Below are positions 32,487-42,369 of a stretch of 50,327 nucleotides of DNA, in pieces. Every line of letters begins with the position of its first letter. The stretch's first letter is position 1. The position numbers and the translations under genes were made by a program. The stretch comes from Acidobacteriota bacterium. Lineage in GTDB: Bacteria > Acidobacteriota > Blastocatellia > RBC074. Under the pieces are notes generated by a model. The model had not been told where the DNA came from. It ran no database searches and saw nothing but the letters and a program-made list of their open reading frames with translations. The stretch covers positions 1 through 50,327 of the forward strand of contig JAHBSF010000036.1 in NCBI GenBank assembly GCA_019639255.1, in the 5' to 3' direction.

Positions 32487-32632
32487 TTGGGAAGGAAGAG
32501 AGATAACGGAACAGACGAAAATAGACGGAACAAACGGAAAGGTTGATCATTTCAGAAGTTATCGTTTATTACGTTTCATTCCGTTTGTTCCGTCTATTTT
32601 CGTCTGTTCCGTTATCTCTCTTTCTTCCCAAA
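32487..32632. repeat. Palindromic element, copy F (longest)
   Basis: The core runs from AGAGATAACGG at 32499 to the CTCTCT ending at 32621. The pairing continues outward through TTGGGAAG on the left and CTTCCCAA on the right, with one mismatch near the junction. The flanking arms match each other but not those of other copies. It lies between the Rieske gene and the amidohydrolase gene at 32651. It produces false N-terminal reading-frame extensions in both directions. Confidence 0.95.
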
Positions 32633-32650
32633 CCGGGATTTGCCGGTCTG

Positions 32651-33970
32651 TTACGGACGGGTATTGAATTTGTCGTAAAGCTTTGTGTGCCTGCTCGACA
32701 GATCCACGGGCCGCCCGTTTATAAACATATGTTTGATGTTCGTGCGAAATTCCAGCGGATCGCCGTCTGTGACTATCAGGTTTGCCGCTTTGCCTGCTTC
32801 GATGCTGCCGATCATTTTATCCACGCCGAATATCTGCGCCGGATAAATCGTTACGGCCTTCAGCGCCTCATCCTTGGGCAATCCGAACGCAGCCGCTGTT
32901 CCTGCCTGATACGGCAGGTTGCGTACATACGCAGCGTCGCTTGTCTGGAACGCGAACCGAACGCCGGCCTTGTGCAGTTCGGCAGCCTGCGCGAAGTTGC
33001 GGTCATAGGGATCGTCTTCGCGTCTCGGCACCTCGGTCACGGGGCCGATGATTACCGGAATATTTTTTTCCTTGAGAAGCGAGGCAACCTTCACCGCTTC
33101 ATCGGCGCCGGTGATGATCAGCTTGAGCTTGTTTTTGTCGGCAATCTCGATCGCTCCCTTGATCTCGGCTTCCGTATTGGCAGTCATCAATACGGGGATT
33201 TCTCCGCGTACTACGGGGATCAACGCTTCGAGTACGAGATCGGCAGGCCGCGCAGGAAGGCTCGGATCTTTTGCCCGCGCTTCCTTTGCATTGGCGTAAT
33301 TCCGGGCCTCTTCGAGTTTCTTTTCAAGCGCTTCGACCTGACGCCGGGCCTGCTCTCGCTGATTGCCCGCCGCCTGACCGCCGAAGCCGCCGAAACCTCC
33401 GCCGCGCCCGCCGCCGCTCGCACGCGGATATTCCATAGCCATCGCCACGGTCGGCTTGACCGCCATCTCCTGCCAGGTCCACCCGTCGAGATTTATCATC
33501 GCCGCCTGCCCGGAAACCAGCCGCCCCCGAGGACTCGTGATTACCGAGGTAACGCCGTTTGCACGCGCCACCGGAATCAGCTCCGAGTGCATATTCACGG
33601 CCAGAACTGCCTTGGCGTTGGAATTAAAATCGCCGAGTTCGGTGATGTCCTGCGTCTCCTGTACCGATCCGACTTCGGTAAGGCCGAGCCGCGTACCGCT
33701 GTCGATCATCCCCGGATATACCGACAATCCGCGGCCGTCGATAACCTTGGCCGTGCCCGGCACGTTTACGCGCTCGCCCACAGCGACAATCTTACCGTCC
33801 TTGATATGCACAGTTCCGCGGGCAATGACGGCGCCGGTAACCGTAACGATTTTTGCATCCTTTATTGCATACTCTGAGTTCTGAGCAAGCGCAGGCAACG
33901 CACAAATGCACGAGACCAACGCTGCGAGCAGCCCTCCGGTTGCAGCATTCATTCGTATTTTCAGATTCAT
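32651..33970 (-). CDS. Secreted amidohydrolase-fold protein lacking the HxH metal motif
   Basis: A 439-residue protein with a signal peptide (hydrophobic about 11-25, cut at ALA). It has the small N-terminal beta domain and the barrel of imidazolonepropionase-like amidohydrolases, ending in [16 protein letters not shown]. Where active members read PGxIDxHxH it reads [13 protein letters not shown], so the first metal pair is missing. A Gly/Arg-rich loop (about residues 183-201) is followed by a coiled region. The ATG at 33970 has AGGAG about 10 nt upstream; a TTG overlapping the previous stop is the alternative. It is the last of three tandem amidohydrolase genes. The chemistry is unknown and it may be a non-catalytic partner. 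Confidence 0.88.
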   Translation of the reverse strand: MNLKIRMNAATGGLLAALVSCICALPALAQNSEYAIKDAKIVTVTGAVIARGTVHIKDGKIVAVGERVNVPGTAKVIDGRGLSVYPGMIDSGTRLGLTEVGSVQETQDITELGDFNSNAKAVLAVNMHSELIPVARANGVTSVITSPRGRLVSGQAAMINLDGWTWQEMAVKPTVAMAMEYPRASGGGRGGGFGGFGGQAAGNQREQARRQVEALEKKLEEARNYANAKEARAKDPSLPARPADLVLEALIPVVRGEIPVLMTANTEAEIKGAIEIADKNKLKLIITGADEAVKVASLLKEKNIPVIIGPVTEVPRREDDPYDRNFAQAAELHKAGVRFAFQTSDAAYVRNLPYQAGTAAAFGLPKDEALKAVTIYPAQIFGVDKMIGSIEAGKAANLIVTDGDPLEFRTNIKHMFINGRPVDLSSRHTKLYDKFNTRP

Positions 33971-33984
33971 GAAGTCCGCTCTCC

Positions 33985-35418
33985 TCAATTCTTTCTGCGC
34001 TCCGGATGCCGATGACCGTCAAGCTCCTCTTCGGTTAGAGTCGGCGGCGGGGTTTCCATCTGCTGCGAGGGCTGCTGCTGACCTGCGGTGCGCCGCTCTG
34101 CTTCGATCAGGGCCTTCTTTTCCCTCGCAATTGCATCCCTGCGCTGGATGTCTTTTTCCCGATCGAAAAGGAGCTCGCCCTCTACAAACGTCTTTTCTAC
34201 ACGCGCGTAAATACTGAACGGATGCGCATTGAAAATCACGAGATCTGCATCCTTGCCCTCATCTATGCTGCCCGTGCGACGATCGATCCCAAGTTGTTTG
34301 GCGGCATTGAGCGTCACGAAACGCAGCGCCTCCTCTTCGGGAACATTTCCGTACTTGATTGTCTTTGCGGCTTCCTGATAAAGCCTGCGCGCAAGATCCG
34401 CGCTGTCGGAATTGATCGAAGTCACAACCCCGTTGCGGGCCATGATGGCGGCGTTGCCGGGTATGGCATCGAATGCCTCCATCTTGTACGCCCACCAGTC
34501 GGAGAATGTCGACCCGGCCGCTCCGTGCGCCGCCATTTCTTTGGCTACCTTGTAGCCTTCAAGCACGTGCTGGAATGTATGCACCTTCCAACCAAACTCG
34601 TCGGCTACCGACATCAGCATCAGGATTTCCGGTGCGACGTAACAGTGCGAATGCACGAGCAGCTTGCCCCGCAGAATATCCGCTATCGCGTCAAGTTTCA
34701 GATCGCGGCGCGGCTGAAGCGGGTTTTCGCCGCGCTTCTTCGCCGACTCATATGCATCCCACTCGTGCATGTATTCGCGGCCCTCGGTAAAGGCTTCGCG
34801 AATTGTTTCCGCAACGCCCATACGCGTAGCCGGATAGCGAAGCGGCCGTCCCGTCCCGCCGAAGGGATTCGCCTGATTTCCCTGCCGCTTCGGATTTTCG
34901 CCGAGTGCGAACTTGATCGTGCGCGGCGCATCCTGAAGTATCATCTCCTCGGCGGTGCTGCCCCACTTGAGCTTCAACACGACGTTCTGCCCGCCGATGG
35001 AGTTGGCGCTGCCGTGCATCAAATGTATCGTTGTAGTCCCGCCCGCAAGCTGACGGTAAATGTTCGGATCGCGATCGTTGACTACATCGCGCATCCGCAC
35101 CATTGCCGATACCGACACAGTGCCCTCATTCACCGACGGATCTTCGGACGCCGTATGCGAATGCGCATCGATGAAGCCCGGAGTGACGTACATTCCCGTA
35201 GCGTCGATTACCTGAGCGTTGGGACCGGCCGTTACGTTTTTGCCTACCGATACGATTTTACCGTTGCGGATAAGTATCGAACCGTTTTCGATGGTTCCAT
35301 GCGATGCGGTCATAATCGTTGCGTTTTTTATCAGCAACTCGCCGCTCTGCTGCGCGTATGCAACGGCGGTGAACGCCGCCAGAATCGCAAGACAAAGAGT
35401 GAACCGAATCGTTCGCAT
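33985..35418 (-). CDS. Secreted amidohydrolase (metal site intact)
   Basis: A 477-residue protein with a signal peptide (hydrophobic about 6-20, cut at AYA). Metal-site motifs are all visible: PGFIDAHSH, then LVHSHCY, the HTFQHVLEG histidine, and the SINSDSAD aspartate. It is therefore likely to be a working hydrolase of the imidazolonepropionase/dipeptidase-like group; the substrate is unknown. The C-terminus (about 430-477) is a charged, Gln/Pro-rich tail. ATG 35418 has AAGGAG 6 nt upstream; a GTG five codons earlier is less likely. It is the middle gene, 40 nt after the first and coupled to the third. Confidence 0.9.
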   Translation of the reverse strand: MRTIRFTLCLAILAAFTAVAYAQQSGELLIKNATIMTASHGTIENGSILIRNGKIVSVGKNVTAGPNAQVIDATGMYVTPGFIDAHSHTASEDPSVNEGTVSVSAMVRMRDVVNDRDPNIYRQLAGGTTTIHLMHGSANSIGGQNVVLKLKWGSTAEEMILQDAPRTIKFALGENPKRQGNQANPFGGTGRPLRYPATRMGVAETIREAFTEGREYMHEWDAYESAKKRGENPLQPRRDLKLDAIADILRGKLLVHSHCYVAPEILMLMSVADEFGWKVHTFQHVLEGYKVAKEMAAHGAAGSTFSDWWAYKMEAFDAIPGNAAIMARNGVVTSINSDSADLARRLYQEAAKTIKYGNVPEEEALRFVTLNAAKQLGIDRRTGSIDEGKDADLVIFNAHPFSIYARVEKTFVEGELLFDREKDIQRRDAIAREKKALIEAERRTAGQQQPSQQMETPPPTLTEEELDGHRHPERRKN

Positions 35419-35458
35419 TGTTTTCTCCTTCACAAAGGGAATGTTGGGTGAGACCCGC

Positions 35459-37213
35459 TCACTCCTCGTTGCCTCTCGGCGCTCGCGCGCCCGTAAATTC
35501 GACCTGCTGACCCAATACGGTCATAGTGCCGCGTATCGAATCGCCCTGAATCGTGCCCTGTGCGGCGATCGGCAATTCGTTACCCCCCGCATTTACCGTG
35601 TAATTGAATATCAGTTCATTTCCGTTCAGCCGCACGTCGCCAAGGCGCGTAGTGCCGAACTGCGAAGTGATATCTCCGCCGAGCCCACCCGCACCCGGCT
35701 GAATATTCATCGTGACCGTCATTTGCCCCTGGGGTGAATTGATTTGAAGCGTCCAGACGCCCACAGCCGCTGCGATCGAGGCTGCACCCCCGCCCGGCCC
35801 GCCCGGACGTCCGCCGCGCCCGCCCGGCCCGCCGGGTCCTGCCATAGCAGGCGCGGGCGCTTTGACTTCGTACTGTTTGCCGTCTACGAAAACGTATTTA
35901 ACCTGTGTGCGGCGGTCGAAGATGTCGGCGCTGGTTACGACGATGTTTGCTATCTTGCCGGCTTCGAGACTGCCGAGTTGTTCGGCTACGCCGAATATCT
36001 GCGCCGGATAAAGCGTCAGCGCCTTGATGGCCTCTTCTTTCGGCAGTCCGGCTTCAATTGCGCGAGCGGCATTTGTCAAAAAGTCGCGCGGCTGCGCGAG
36101 ATAACCGGATTGGAAGGCAAACCTGACGCCAGCTTTGTGAAGCGCTGCGGCGGCTTTCGGCGCTTCCGCACGAGCCTTGATCGTTCGCAGCGCTTCGTCT
36201 TCCGGGTTATCGAGATTCGCAGGTCGCTGCGGGTAGTTGAGACTCAGCAGAACTACTGCGTTTTTATGCTTCAACAGATCCACAACCTCTGCGCTTTGGG
36301 TTGCTCCTGCGATCCAGGTCTGAAGGTTGAATTCTTCACCGAAAGCAAGCGCCCTGCGGATCTCGCCCGGTTCGTTTGCCTGAAATACAACCGGCATTTC
36401 GCGCTTGAGGTAGGGTTGAAGCGCAGCCAGGGATTTATCCACAGGCGGACGCTCCATACCGCGCTTGTTGGTTTCATATCGCGCCCACGCATCCCGGTAA
36501 TACTGCGCATCCAGAAACGATTGCCGCAGGAAAGCAACCACGCCCATCAAAGACGAAGGATAACCGCCGAACCCTCCCCGTCGTATCGCAACATTCAAAG
36601 ATACCGGGGATTTCAGAATCAGCTTTTCGACTTCCGCTCCGCCCAGATTTATCAGCGCCGATTGCCCCTGAAACATTCCGTCGCGCGGCGAGGTCAGCAC
36701 CGTAGTGATTCCGGCGCTGCGCACCGTATCAAACGTATCGGCGGCGATGCGCAATTGATCAGTGGCCAACAGTTCGGGGCTGCGGCCGGCAGGCGTTGGC
36801 GCAGGCGTTGCAGCCCCGCCTGCCTGCCCCGGCAGTGTTAGCGGGACGGCAACCTGTATTGCAGGGGCGCCGCCGCCCCGGCCGCCGCCCTGCGCCGGCG
36901 CTGCGGCAGGCAGGCCAAGATTGGTATAAGCGTCGAAAAGGCCCGGATATACCGTCATACCGGTAGCGTCGATTACACGGGCGTCGGCCGGAATCGGGAC
37001 ATCGGCGCCGACTGCGGTAATCAATCCGCCTCGAATTACTACCGTGCCCTTCTGAATCGTAGCGCCCGATACCGTAACGACCGTTCCGCCGCGTATTGCG
37101 ACGGCTTCGCCGTTTGACGCTCGCACTCCGGTTTGATGCGCCGACCAGGCTGCAAACAGACCGGTGCACAGCACGAAGACGCCGACTAGGGTCAGAATCC
37201 GCTTGCTAAACAT
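35459..37213 (-). CDS. Secreted amidohydrolase-fold protein lacking HxH, with C-terminal beta domain
   Basis: A 584-residue protein. An uncleaved or cleaved signal segment lies at about 6-22. The amidohydrolase-like part (about 35-455) ends in [14 protein letters not shown]. The metal motif is replaced by [14 protein letters not shown] Gly/Pro-rich linker ([16 protein letters not shown]) near 475 leads to a C-terminal beta-rich domain of about 95 residues (ending [12 protein letters not shown]), which resembles small lipid- or ligand-binding barrels. The frame is open to 37327, but ATG 37213 starts the signal segment and has AGGAG 12 nt upstream. It is the first gene of the three-gene operon. 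Confidence 0.87.
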   Translation of the reverse strand: MFSKRILTLVGVFVLCTGLFAAWSAHQTGVRASNGEAVAIRGGTVVTVSGATIQKGTVVIRGGLITAVGADVPIPADARVIDATGMTVYPGLFDAYTNLGLPAAAPAQGGGRGGGAPAIQVAVPLTLPGQAGGAATPAPTPAGRSPELLATDQLRIAADTFDTVRSAGITTVLTSPRDGMFQGQSALINLGGAEVEKLILKSPVSLNVAIRRGGFGGYPSSLMGVVAFLRQSFLDAQYYRDAWARYETNKRGMERPPVDKSLAALQPYLKREMPVVFQANEPGEIRRALAFGEEFNLQTWIAGATQSAEVVDLLKHKNAVVLLSLNYPQRPANLDNPEDEALRTIKARAEAPKAAAALHKAGVRFAFQSGYLAQPRDFLTNAARAIEAGLPKEEAIKALTLYPAQIFGVAEQLGSLEAGKIANIVVTSADIFDRRTQVKYVFVDGKQYEVKAPAPAMAGPGGPGGRGGRPGGPGGGAASIAAAVGVWTLQINSPQGQMTVTMNIQPGAGGLGGDITSQFGTTRLGDVRLNGNELIFNYTVNAGGNELPIAAQGTIQGDSIRGTMTVLGQQVEFTGARAPRGNEE

Positions 37214-37441
37214 AAGTAAAATAGACTCCTGTACTGTCTTGCTTTTCGCTGGACAAACTGACGGGATGATGGAACTGTGTTCGTCCCGGTCGCGGAAGGG
37301 ATCGAACTGCATCGATCCTCCGCACAAATCGAAAGACGATTTGCAGCGCAGGCGGTTACAAGATTATTTCGTCTGCGAAGCCGTAATGTACACTAATGCA
37401 GGGGAAATTGGAACGTTTCCGACGCCGCTGCATCAGGAGGA

Positions 37442-37541
37442 AAGAGAGATAACGAAACATACGAAATAAGACGAAACATACGGAAAGTTTGTTGATTTCC
37501 GTCGTTTTAGTCTATTTTCGTTTATTCCGTTATCTCTCTTT
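37442..37541. repeat. Palindromic element, copy G
   Basis: Both arms are present with some divergence (AACGAAACATACG on the left). It occupies the right part of the 351-nt divergent gap 37214-37564 between the amidohydrolase operon and the HAD gene. The remaining part of the gap (37214-37441) must hold the amidohydrolase promoter; I see no gene or clear hairpin in it. Confidence 0.93.
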
Positions 37542-37564
37542 CACCCTTATCGGAGAAAACCCCG

Positions 37565-38302
37565 ATGCCGAACCTGAATCTGATTCTGTTCGACGCAGCC
37601 GGAACGTTGATTGCCACGGCCGAAAGCGTAGGCGATACCTACTGCCGCATAGCGTCGTCGTTCGGCATTTCATCCGACCCAGTTGCATTGCAGCATTCAT
37701 TTTCCGATCGATTTCGACGCCAGCCTCCGATGATCTGCAATCCGGCACTCACTCCAACCGAGCTTACGCTTTGCGAAAGAATATGGTGGAAACGCCTCGT
37801 CGCCGAAGTCTTCGGCGACGAGGCCCGACATCCCCGTTTCGATTCATTTTTCGAGGCGGTTTTTGAGCATTACCGCAGCGCTCAAGCCTGGACCGTATAC
37901 CCTGAAGTCACGACTACTCTTGCAGAATTGCGCAGGAGAGGATTTCGCCTATCGGTCGTATCCAATTTTGACTCCAGATTGTTCGACATACTCGCGGGCC
38001 TGGGCCTGAGTGATTACTTTGCATCAATCAACCTGTCCACTCACATCGGCGCGGCGAAACCGAATCCGGCGATTTTTGAGTCGGTTTTGAATCGCCACAA
38101 AACAAGCCCGGATCTTGCCCTGCACGTCGGCGACAGTTTCAGTGAAGACGTCCAAGGCGCGCTCGCCGCCGGATTGCGCGCGGTTTTTCTTGACCGCATA
38201 AACACGGATTCGCAGAATGAAGCGCCGGAGCGGATCACCCGGCTTGACCAGATTCTCGATTTGATTCCCAAGGAGTATCTTCCATGCTCGCTTCCAGAAT
38301 GA
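37565..38302 (+). CDS. HAD-superfamily hydrolase (subclass IA)
   Basis: A 245-residue cytoplasmic hydrolase. Motif I is [11 protein letters not shown] with the nucleophile Asp near residue 9. The usual second Asp is Ala, as in several non-phosphatase or divergent HAD members. Motif II is SVVSNFDSR, the motif III lysine is in [10 protein letters not shown], and motif IV is [12 protein letters not shown]. An alpha-helical cap lies between motifs I and II. The substrate cannot be read. The ATG at 37565 has GGAG upstream, and its 3' end overlaps the metalloprotease gene by 19 nt, so the two are co-translated. Confidence 0.9.
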   Translation: MPNLNLILFDAAGTLIATAESVGDTYCRIASSFGISSDPVALQHSFSDRFRRQPPMICNPALTPTELTLCERIWWKRLVAEVFGDEARHPRFDSFFEAVFEHYRSAQAWTVYPEVTTTLAELRRRGFRLSVVSNFDSRLFDILAGLGLSDYFASINLSTHIGAAKPNPAIFESVLNRHKTSPDLALHVGDSFSEDVQGALAAGLRAVFLDRINTDSQNEAPERITRLDQILDLIPKEYLPCSLPE

Positions 38303-40797
38303 CCCTTGCATTGTTGCTGTTCACAATTCCCGTCATCGCTCAAAACCGCGCGGAAACACCCACAATCACGGCAAAAACCGCCGGACTGCAAAAAATTGAC
38401 GGTTATATGCCGCTTTACTGGGATGCAGGCGCGGGCAAACTCTGGTTGGAAATTTCGCGGTTTAATACCGAACTGCTCTATCAGGTCTCGCTCGCAGCCG
38501 GTGTAGGCTCCAATCCTCTGGGCCTCGATCGCGGACAACTGGGCGGCACACACATAGTTGCGTTCGAGCGATCCGGCCCTAAAGTTCTGATGGTTGAACC
38601 GAATTACAGTTTTCGCGCCATCAGTCCCAACGAAGCCGAACGCCGCGCCGTAGCAGACAGCTTTGCGCGTTCGGTGCTCTGGGGATTCAGGATCGAAGCG
38701 GCGGAGGACGATCGGGTCCTCGTAGATGCTACGCCGTTTTTTCTGCGCGACGCACACGGAGTAGGTGAAAGACTTCGCCAGTCCCGGCAGGGTTCATACC
38801 GCTACGACGATTTACGCAGCGCATTCTACCTTCCGCGCACGCGCGGATTTCCGCAGAATACCGAAATAGAAACCGTCATCACGCTGACGGCGGACGGCGA
38901 AATAGGGCCGCTTGTGCGCAGCGTTGCTCCCACGGCCGGTTCCGTCACCGTTCGCCAGCATCATTCTTTCATTCAATTACCCGATAATCAGTACAGACCG
39001 CGCCGCCTCGACCCGCGCGTAGGCGTATTCGGCATATCGTTTTACGATTATGCATCGCCGTTTACCGAACCCATCGAGAAGCGATGGATATCCCGTCACC
39101 GCCTTGAAAAACGCGACCCGAACGCCGCCGTATCGGAACCCGTAAAGCCGATTGTTTATTACGTCGATAACGGAGCGCCCGAGCCTATAAGAACAGCGCT
39201 TATTGAAGGCGCGCAGTGGTGGGCGGCTGCTTTCGAGGCGGCCGGATTCAGAAATGCGTTTCAGGTCAGGGTTCTTCCGGAAGATGCAGATCCGATGGAC
39301 GTGCGCTACAACATGATCAACTGGGTGCATCGCTCGACGCGCGGCTGGTCCTACGGCGCAAGCATTACCGATCCTCGAACGGGTGAGATCATAAAGGGGA
39401 ACGTCACTCTCGGTTCGCTGCGCATACGCCAGGATTACACGCTCGGCACAGGAATGATTCCCCCCTACGGCAATCGCAACAGTGGCATGGGAACGGATAA
39501 TAATGAGGGATGTGCATTCGGCGATATACCCGAACTCGAATACCTCGCACAGTCCGATCCCGCGACGGATTCCGCTGCAATGTCGCTCTCTCGAATAAGG
39601 CAGCTATCAGCCCACGAAGTCGGGCACACCATCGGCCTTTCGCACAATTTTGCCGCCAGCACTTACGCGCGAGCTTCCGTCATGGATTATCCGGCTCCGT
39701 GGGTCGAGATAAATAACGGACGCCTCGATCTCTCGAACGCATACACGGCAGGCATCGGCGAATACGACAAATTTGCGGTCCAATACGCCTATTCACAGTT
39801 CAGGACAAACGCCGATGAAGCGGTCGAACTCGAAAGGCTCATCCAGGCGGGACAGGCGGCAGGCATGCTTTTTATCACCGATTCGGATGCACGCCCGCCG
39901 GGCGCAGCGCATCCGCTTGCGAGTCTGTGGGACAACGGCGCGGACCCGGTAGCAACACTCCGACACGAAATGGAAGTACGCCGGATCGGCATGGACAACT
40001 TCGGGCTGTCGAGCATACCGGCGGGAACGCCGCTTTCGTTGCTCGAAGCGAAATTCCTGCCTCTATACCTTCATCACAGGTATCAGCTTCAGGCGGCGGT
40101 GAAAACCCTGGGCGGAGTGTATTACACCTATGCGGTAAGGACGGCTTCGGGGCCGAGTCCCGGGCGTGTGCGGGAAGTTGCGCCTGCCGACCGCCAGCGC
40201 GAGGCGCTTCAGGCCGTGCTCGATACGCTAAAGCCTGAAACACTCGCGATTCCCAAACGCATTCTGGATCTGATACCGCCGCGCGCCTTCGGTTATGGCG
40301 GAGGCACGGCCGAGTACTTTGCGCGCAGAACGAGTCCCGATTTTGATCCGGTAGGAGCGGCCACGATAGCAGCCGATCTTGCAATATCGGGCTTACTCAA
40401 CGCGCAGCGCGCAGCCCGTCTCGTGCAGTTCAAGGCGATGGATGCAAACAATCCCGGATTTGACGATGTAGTTCAAGCGCTGTTTAACCAGCTCTGGCCC
40501 GTTCAGAAGCCGCAGGATGCATATCACGTTGAAATATTGTGGGCCGAGCGTACGGTGTGCACTCACCGGCTGATGGAACTTGCCGCGGACCAGAATGCGG
40601 ATGCGGCAGTCAGGGCGATTGCACTCAACTCGTTGCGCGAAACGGGAAGCAAGGCAGGTGCGACGGAGCCGAATTCACGGGGATTTTACCTCCAGCAGGA
40701 AATAGATCGTTTCCTCAATCGCCCTGAGGTGCAGCACAGGGCAACGCCGCCGCTGCCTGTTCCGGCAGGCGATCCCATCGGTTCGCGCAATCAGTAA
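38284..40797 (+). CDS. Secreted zinc metalloprotease (DUF5117/DUF4953-like)
   Basis: An 837-residue protein with a signal peptide (hydrophobic about 7-19, cut at VIA). The zinc site is H444-E445...H448...H454 in [15 protein letters not shown], the extended metzincin-type HExxHxxGxxH, followed by SVMDYP as a possible Met-turn. An N-terminal domain of about 260 residues and a long helical C-terminal part match the layout of the large DUF5117 proteins common in soil phyla. ATG 38284 has AAGGAG 8 nt upstream, inside the HAD gene end. The stop lies 3 nt before palindromic element copy H. Confidence 0.92.
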   Translation: MLASRMTLALLLFTIPVIAQNRAETPTITAKTAGLQKIDGYMPLYWDAGAGKLWLEISRFNTELLYQVSLAAGVGSNPLGLDRGQLGGTHIVAFERSGPKVLMVEPNYSFRAISPNEAERRAVADSFARSVLWGFRIEAAEDDRVLVDATPFFLRDAHGVGERLRQSRQGSYRYDDLRSAFYLPRTRGFPQNTEIETVITLTADGEIGPLVRSVAPTAGSVTVRQHHSFIQLPDNQYRPRRLDPRVGVFGISFYDYASPFTEPIEKRWISRHRLEKRDPNAAVSEPVKPIVYYVDNGAPEPIRTALIEGAQWWAAAFEAAGFRNAFQVRVLPEDADPMDVRYNMINWVHRSTRGWSYGASITDPRTGEIIKGNVTLGSLRIRQDYTLGTGMIPPYGNRNSGMGTDNNEGCAFGDIPELEYLAQSDPATDSAAMSLSRIRQLSAHEVGHTIGLSHNFAASTYARASVMDYPAPWVEINNGRLDLSNAYTAGIGEYDKFAVQYAYSQFRTNADEAVELERLIQAGQAAGMLFITDSDARPPGAAHPLASLWDNGADPVATLRHEMEVRRIGMDNFGLSSIPAGTPLSLLEAKFLPLYLHHRYQLQAAVKTLGGVYYTYAVRTASGPSPGRVREVAPADRQREALQAVLDTLKPETLAIPKRILDLIPPRAFGYGGGTAEYFARRTSPDFDPVGAATIAADLAISGLLNAQRAARLVQFKAMDANNPGFDDVVQALFNQLWPVQKPQDAYHVEILWAERTVCTHRLMELAADQNADAAVRAIALNSLRETGSKAGATEPNSRGFYLQQEIDRFLNRPEVQHRATPPLPVPAGDPIGSRNQ

Positions 40798-40800
40798 TCA

Positions 40801-40896
40801 GAGAGATGACGAAACAAACGAAATGAAACTAAAATTACGGAATAATTGGGTATTTCCGTAATTTTCGTTTTATTTCGTTTGTTCCGTTATCTCTCT
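40801..40896. repeat. Palindromic element, copy H
   Basis: Left arm GAGAGATGACGAAACAAACG (mildly diverged) and right arm near consensus, around a short centre. It begins 3 nt after the metalloprotease stop. The 224-nt gap to the DinB-like gene holds nothing else recognisable. Confidence 0.95.
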
Positions 40897-41021
40897 TCTC
40901 CGGCGCTATGATTGCCGAACTGAACGAGCGGTAAGGCAGCTTGCTTTTCCGCCTTTGGCGGATTATGTTGCGACCTGCGAAGAAAAGAGTCCTTCCCCCC
41001 AACCGTGTAAAGGAGATTGTA

Positions 41022-41693
41022 ATGCAACGGCAACTGCGCATCGCCCCAGTCATTAGCCGCGTGTGCGGAATGGTCATATTTTCAGCGCTGATTTGGCTGG
41101 TTGTGCAACCTCCGGCTGCATCCGGTCTGCCGCTTCAGGATCCAAAAATGACGACTGAAGAACGGGCAAAACTCGTGAAATATCTCCACGACTCGCAAAA
41201 ACAACTGCTGGATGCGATTTCGGGCCTGAGCGAAGCGCAATGGAAATTCAAACCCGCCCCGGAACGCTGGTCCGTAGGCGAGGTTGCCGAACACATTTAC
41301 CTGGCTGAAAGCCTGTTGTTTGCGCAGGCCGAAGCCGCGATTGCTGCAAAGCCGAATCCCGAGTGGGCTGAAAAAACCAAAGGTAAGACCGAGCTGCTCG
41401 AACGCGTGATGGTCCAGCGCGTCGGCCGCGCCCAAGCGCCCGAGTCTATTGTTCCCACGGGAAAACTCTCACGCGACGAGCTGATTGCAAAATTCAGGGA
41501 TGCGCGCGCCAATACCCTGAAGTTCGCCGAAACCACCGAGCTACCCCTGAAGGAGCATACTACGGATCACCCGTTTCCAATATTCAGCACGCTTAACGCC
41601 TATCAGTGGACCATCTACATTCCGCTTCACAACATCCGGCACAATCAGCAGATAGACGAAGTAAAAGCGCATCCAGATTTTCCGAAGAACTGA
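41022..41693 (+). CDS. Exported DinB-family protein
   Basis: A 223-residue protein. An N-terminal hydrophobic segment (about 14-35) suggests export or a membrane anchor. The DinB four-helix bundle follows at about 50-215. Metal-binding histidines are visible in VGEVAEHIYLAE and in the closing LHNIRHNQQIDE, the standard DinB_2 triad. The family includes thiol-dependent metalloenzymes and many proteins of unknown function. The frame is open to 40941, but ATG 41022 has AAAGGAG 7 nt upstream. It precedes the HD-domain gene by 51 nt. Confidence 0.88.
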   Translation: MQRQLRIAPVISRVCGMVIFSALIWLVVQPPAASGLPLQDPKMTTEERAKLVKYLHDSQKQLLDAISGLSEAQWKFKPAPERWSVGEVAEHIYLAESLLFAQAEAAIAAKPNPEWAEKTKGKTELLERVMVQRVGRAQAPESIVPTGKLSRDELIAKFRDARANTLKFAETTELPLKEHTTDHPFPIFSTLNAYQWTIYIPLHNIRHNQQIDEVKAHPDFPKN

Positions 41694-41744
41694 CCGGCGG
41701 TTGTCGTCAACTGATTTGAATCTTGCGTTTGTGAGGGTAACCAC

Positions 41745-42311
41745 ATGGCATTTACGCGAATGGACGAAGGCAGGGTTGAGCAATGGGTGGAAATCGGCCG
41801 TCAGGTTGCGGCCCGCCAGACGCGGATGCCGCAGGTCATCAAGTCCATGCTGCTGCGCCTCGGCGAACAGATGGACGGGTTCGCAATCGACCAGCTTCAG
41901 CACGGACTACAGACTGCAACGCGCGCATATCGAGCCGGCGCCGCAGAAGAACTCATCGTCGCCGCACTTTGCCACGATATAGGCAAGGTCATTTCCGTAG
42001 AGAACCATCCGGCGATTGCGGCCGAGATTCTCAAACCCTACGTATCCCGCGACACTTACGAAATTGTACGCACGCATCAGGATTTTCAGGGCCGGCACTA
42101 CTACGCACTGATGGGCAAGGACCCGAACGCCCGACGCCAGTATGAAAACGAGGCGTGGTACGATCTTGCCTGCCGGTTTACGGACGAATGGGATCAAACC
42201 TCATTCGATCCGGCCTACGAAACGCTTCCTCTCGACTTCTTCGAACCGATGATCGACCGGGTCTTCACCAAAGGCTTCATCCCGGTCCAGGAAATGGAAG
42301 CAAAGCTCTGA
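41745..42311 (+). CDS. HD-domain metal-dependent protein (phosphohydrolase or mixed-valent diiron oxygenase type)
   Basis: A 188-residue soluble HD-fold protein. Candidate ligands are H53 (LQHGLQTA), H77-D78 (CHDIGK), H88 (ENHPAIAA), H111 (VRTHQDF) and D147 or D150. Extra histidines beyond the minimal H...HD...D set suggest a two-metal site. The LQHGLQTA...CHDIGKV layout, with 24 residues between H53 and H77, resembles PhnZ-like oxygenases, but phosphohydrolases can look alike. GAGGG lies upstream of ATG 41745. The next gene, 58 nt on, is an MFS transporter. Coupling of uptake with breakdown of an organic solute is a reasonable guess. Confidence 0.85.
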   Translation: MAFTRMDEGRVEQWVEIGRQVAARQTRMPQVIKSMLLRLGEQMDGFAIDQLQHGLQTATRAYRAGAAEELIVAALCHDIGKVISVENHPAIAAEILKPYVSRDTYEIVRTHQDFQGRHYYALMGKDPNARRQYENEAWYDLACRFTDEWDQTSFDPAYETLPLDFFEPMIDRVFTKGFIPVQEMEAKL

Positions 42312-42369
42312 AAGAGAATCCGCTGAAAACGCGGAAGCCAAGACGATACACTGAATGGAGGTTCGTTGA

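Noticed and set aside
32543-33877. A 444-residue plus-strand open frame.
   Set aside because: Its start is element-derived and the rest is the antisense of the amidohydrolase gene.
34222-35451. A 409-residue plus-strand open frame.
   Set aside because: Antisense shadow of the metal-intact amidohydrolase; composition is Arg/His-rich with no domain.
37565-38302. Pseudogene because the HAD second aspartate is Ala.
   Set aside because: All other HAD motifs are intact, the frame is full length, and DxA forms exist in the superfamily.
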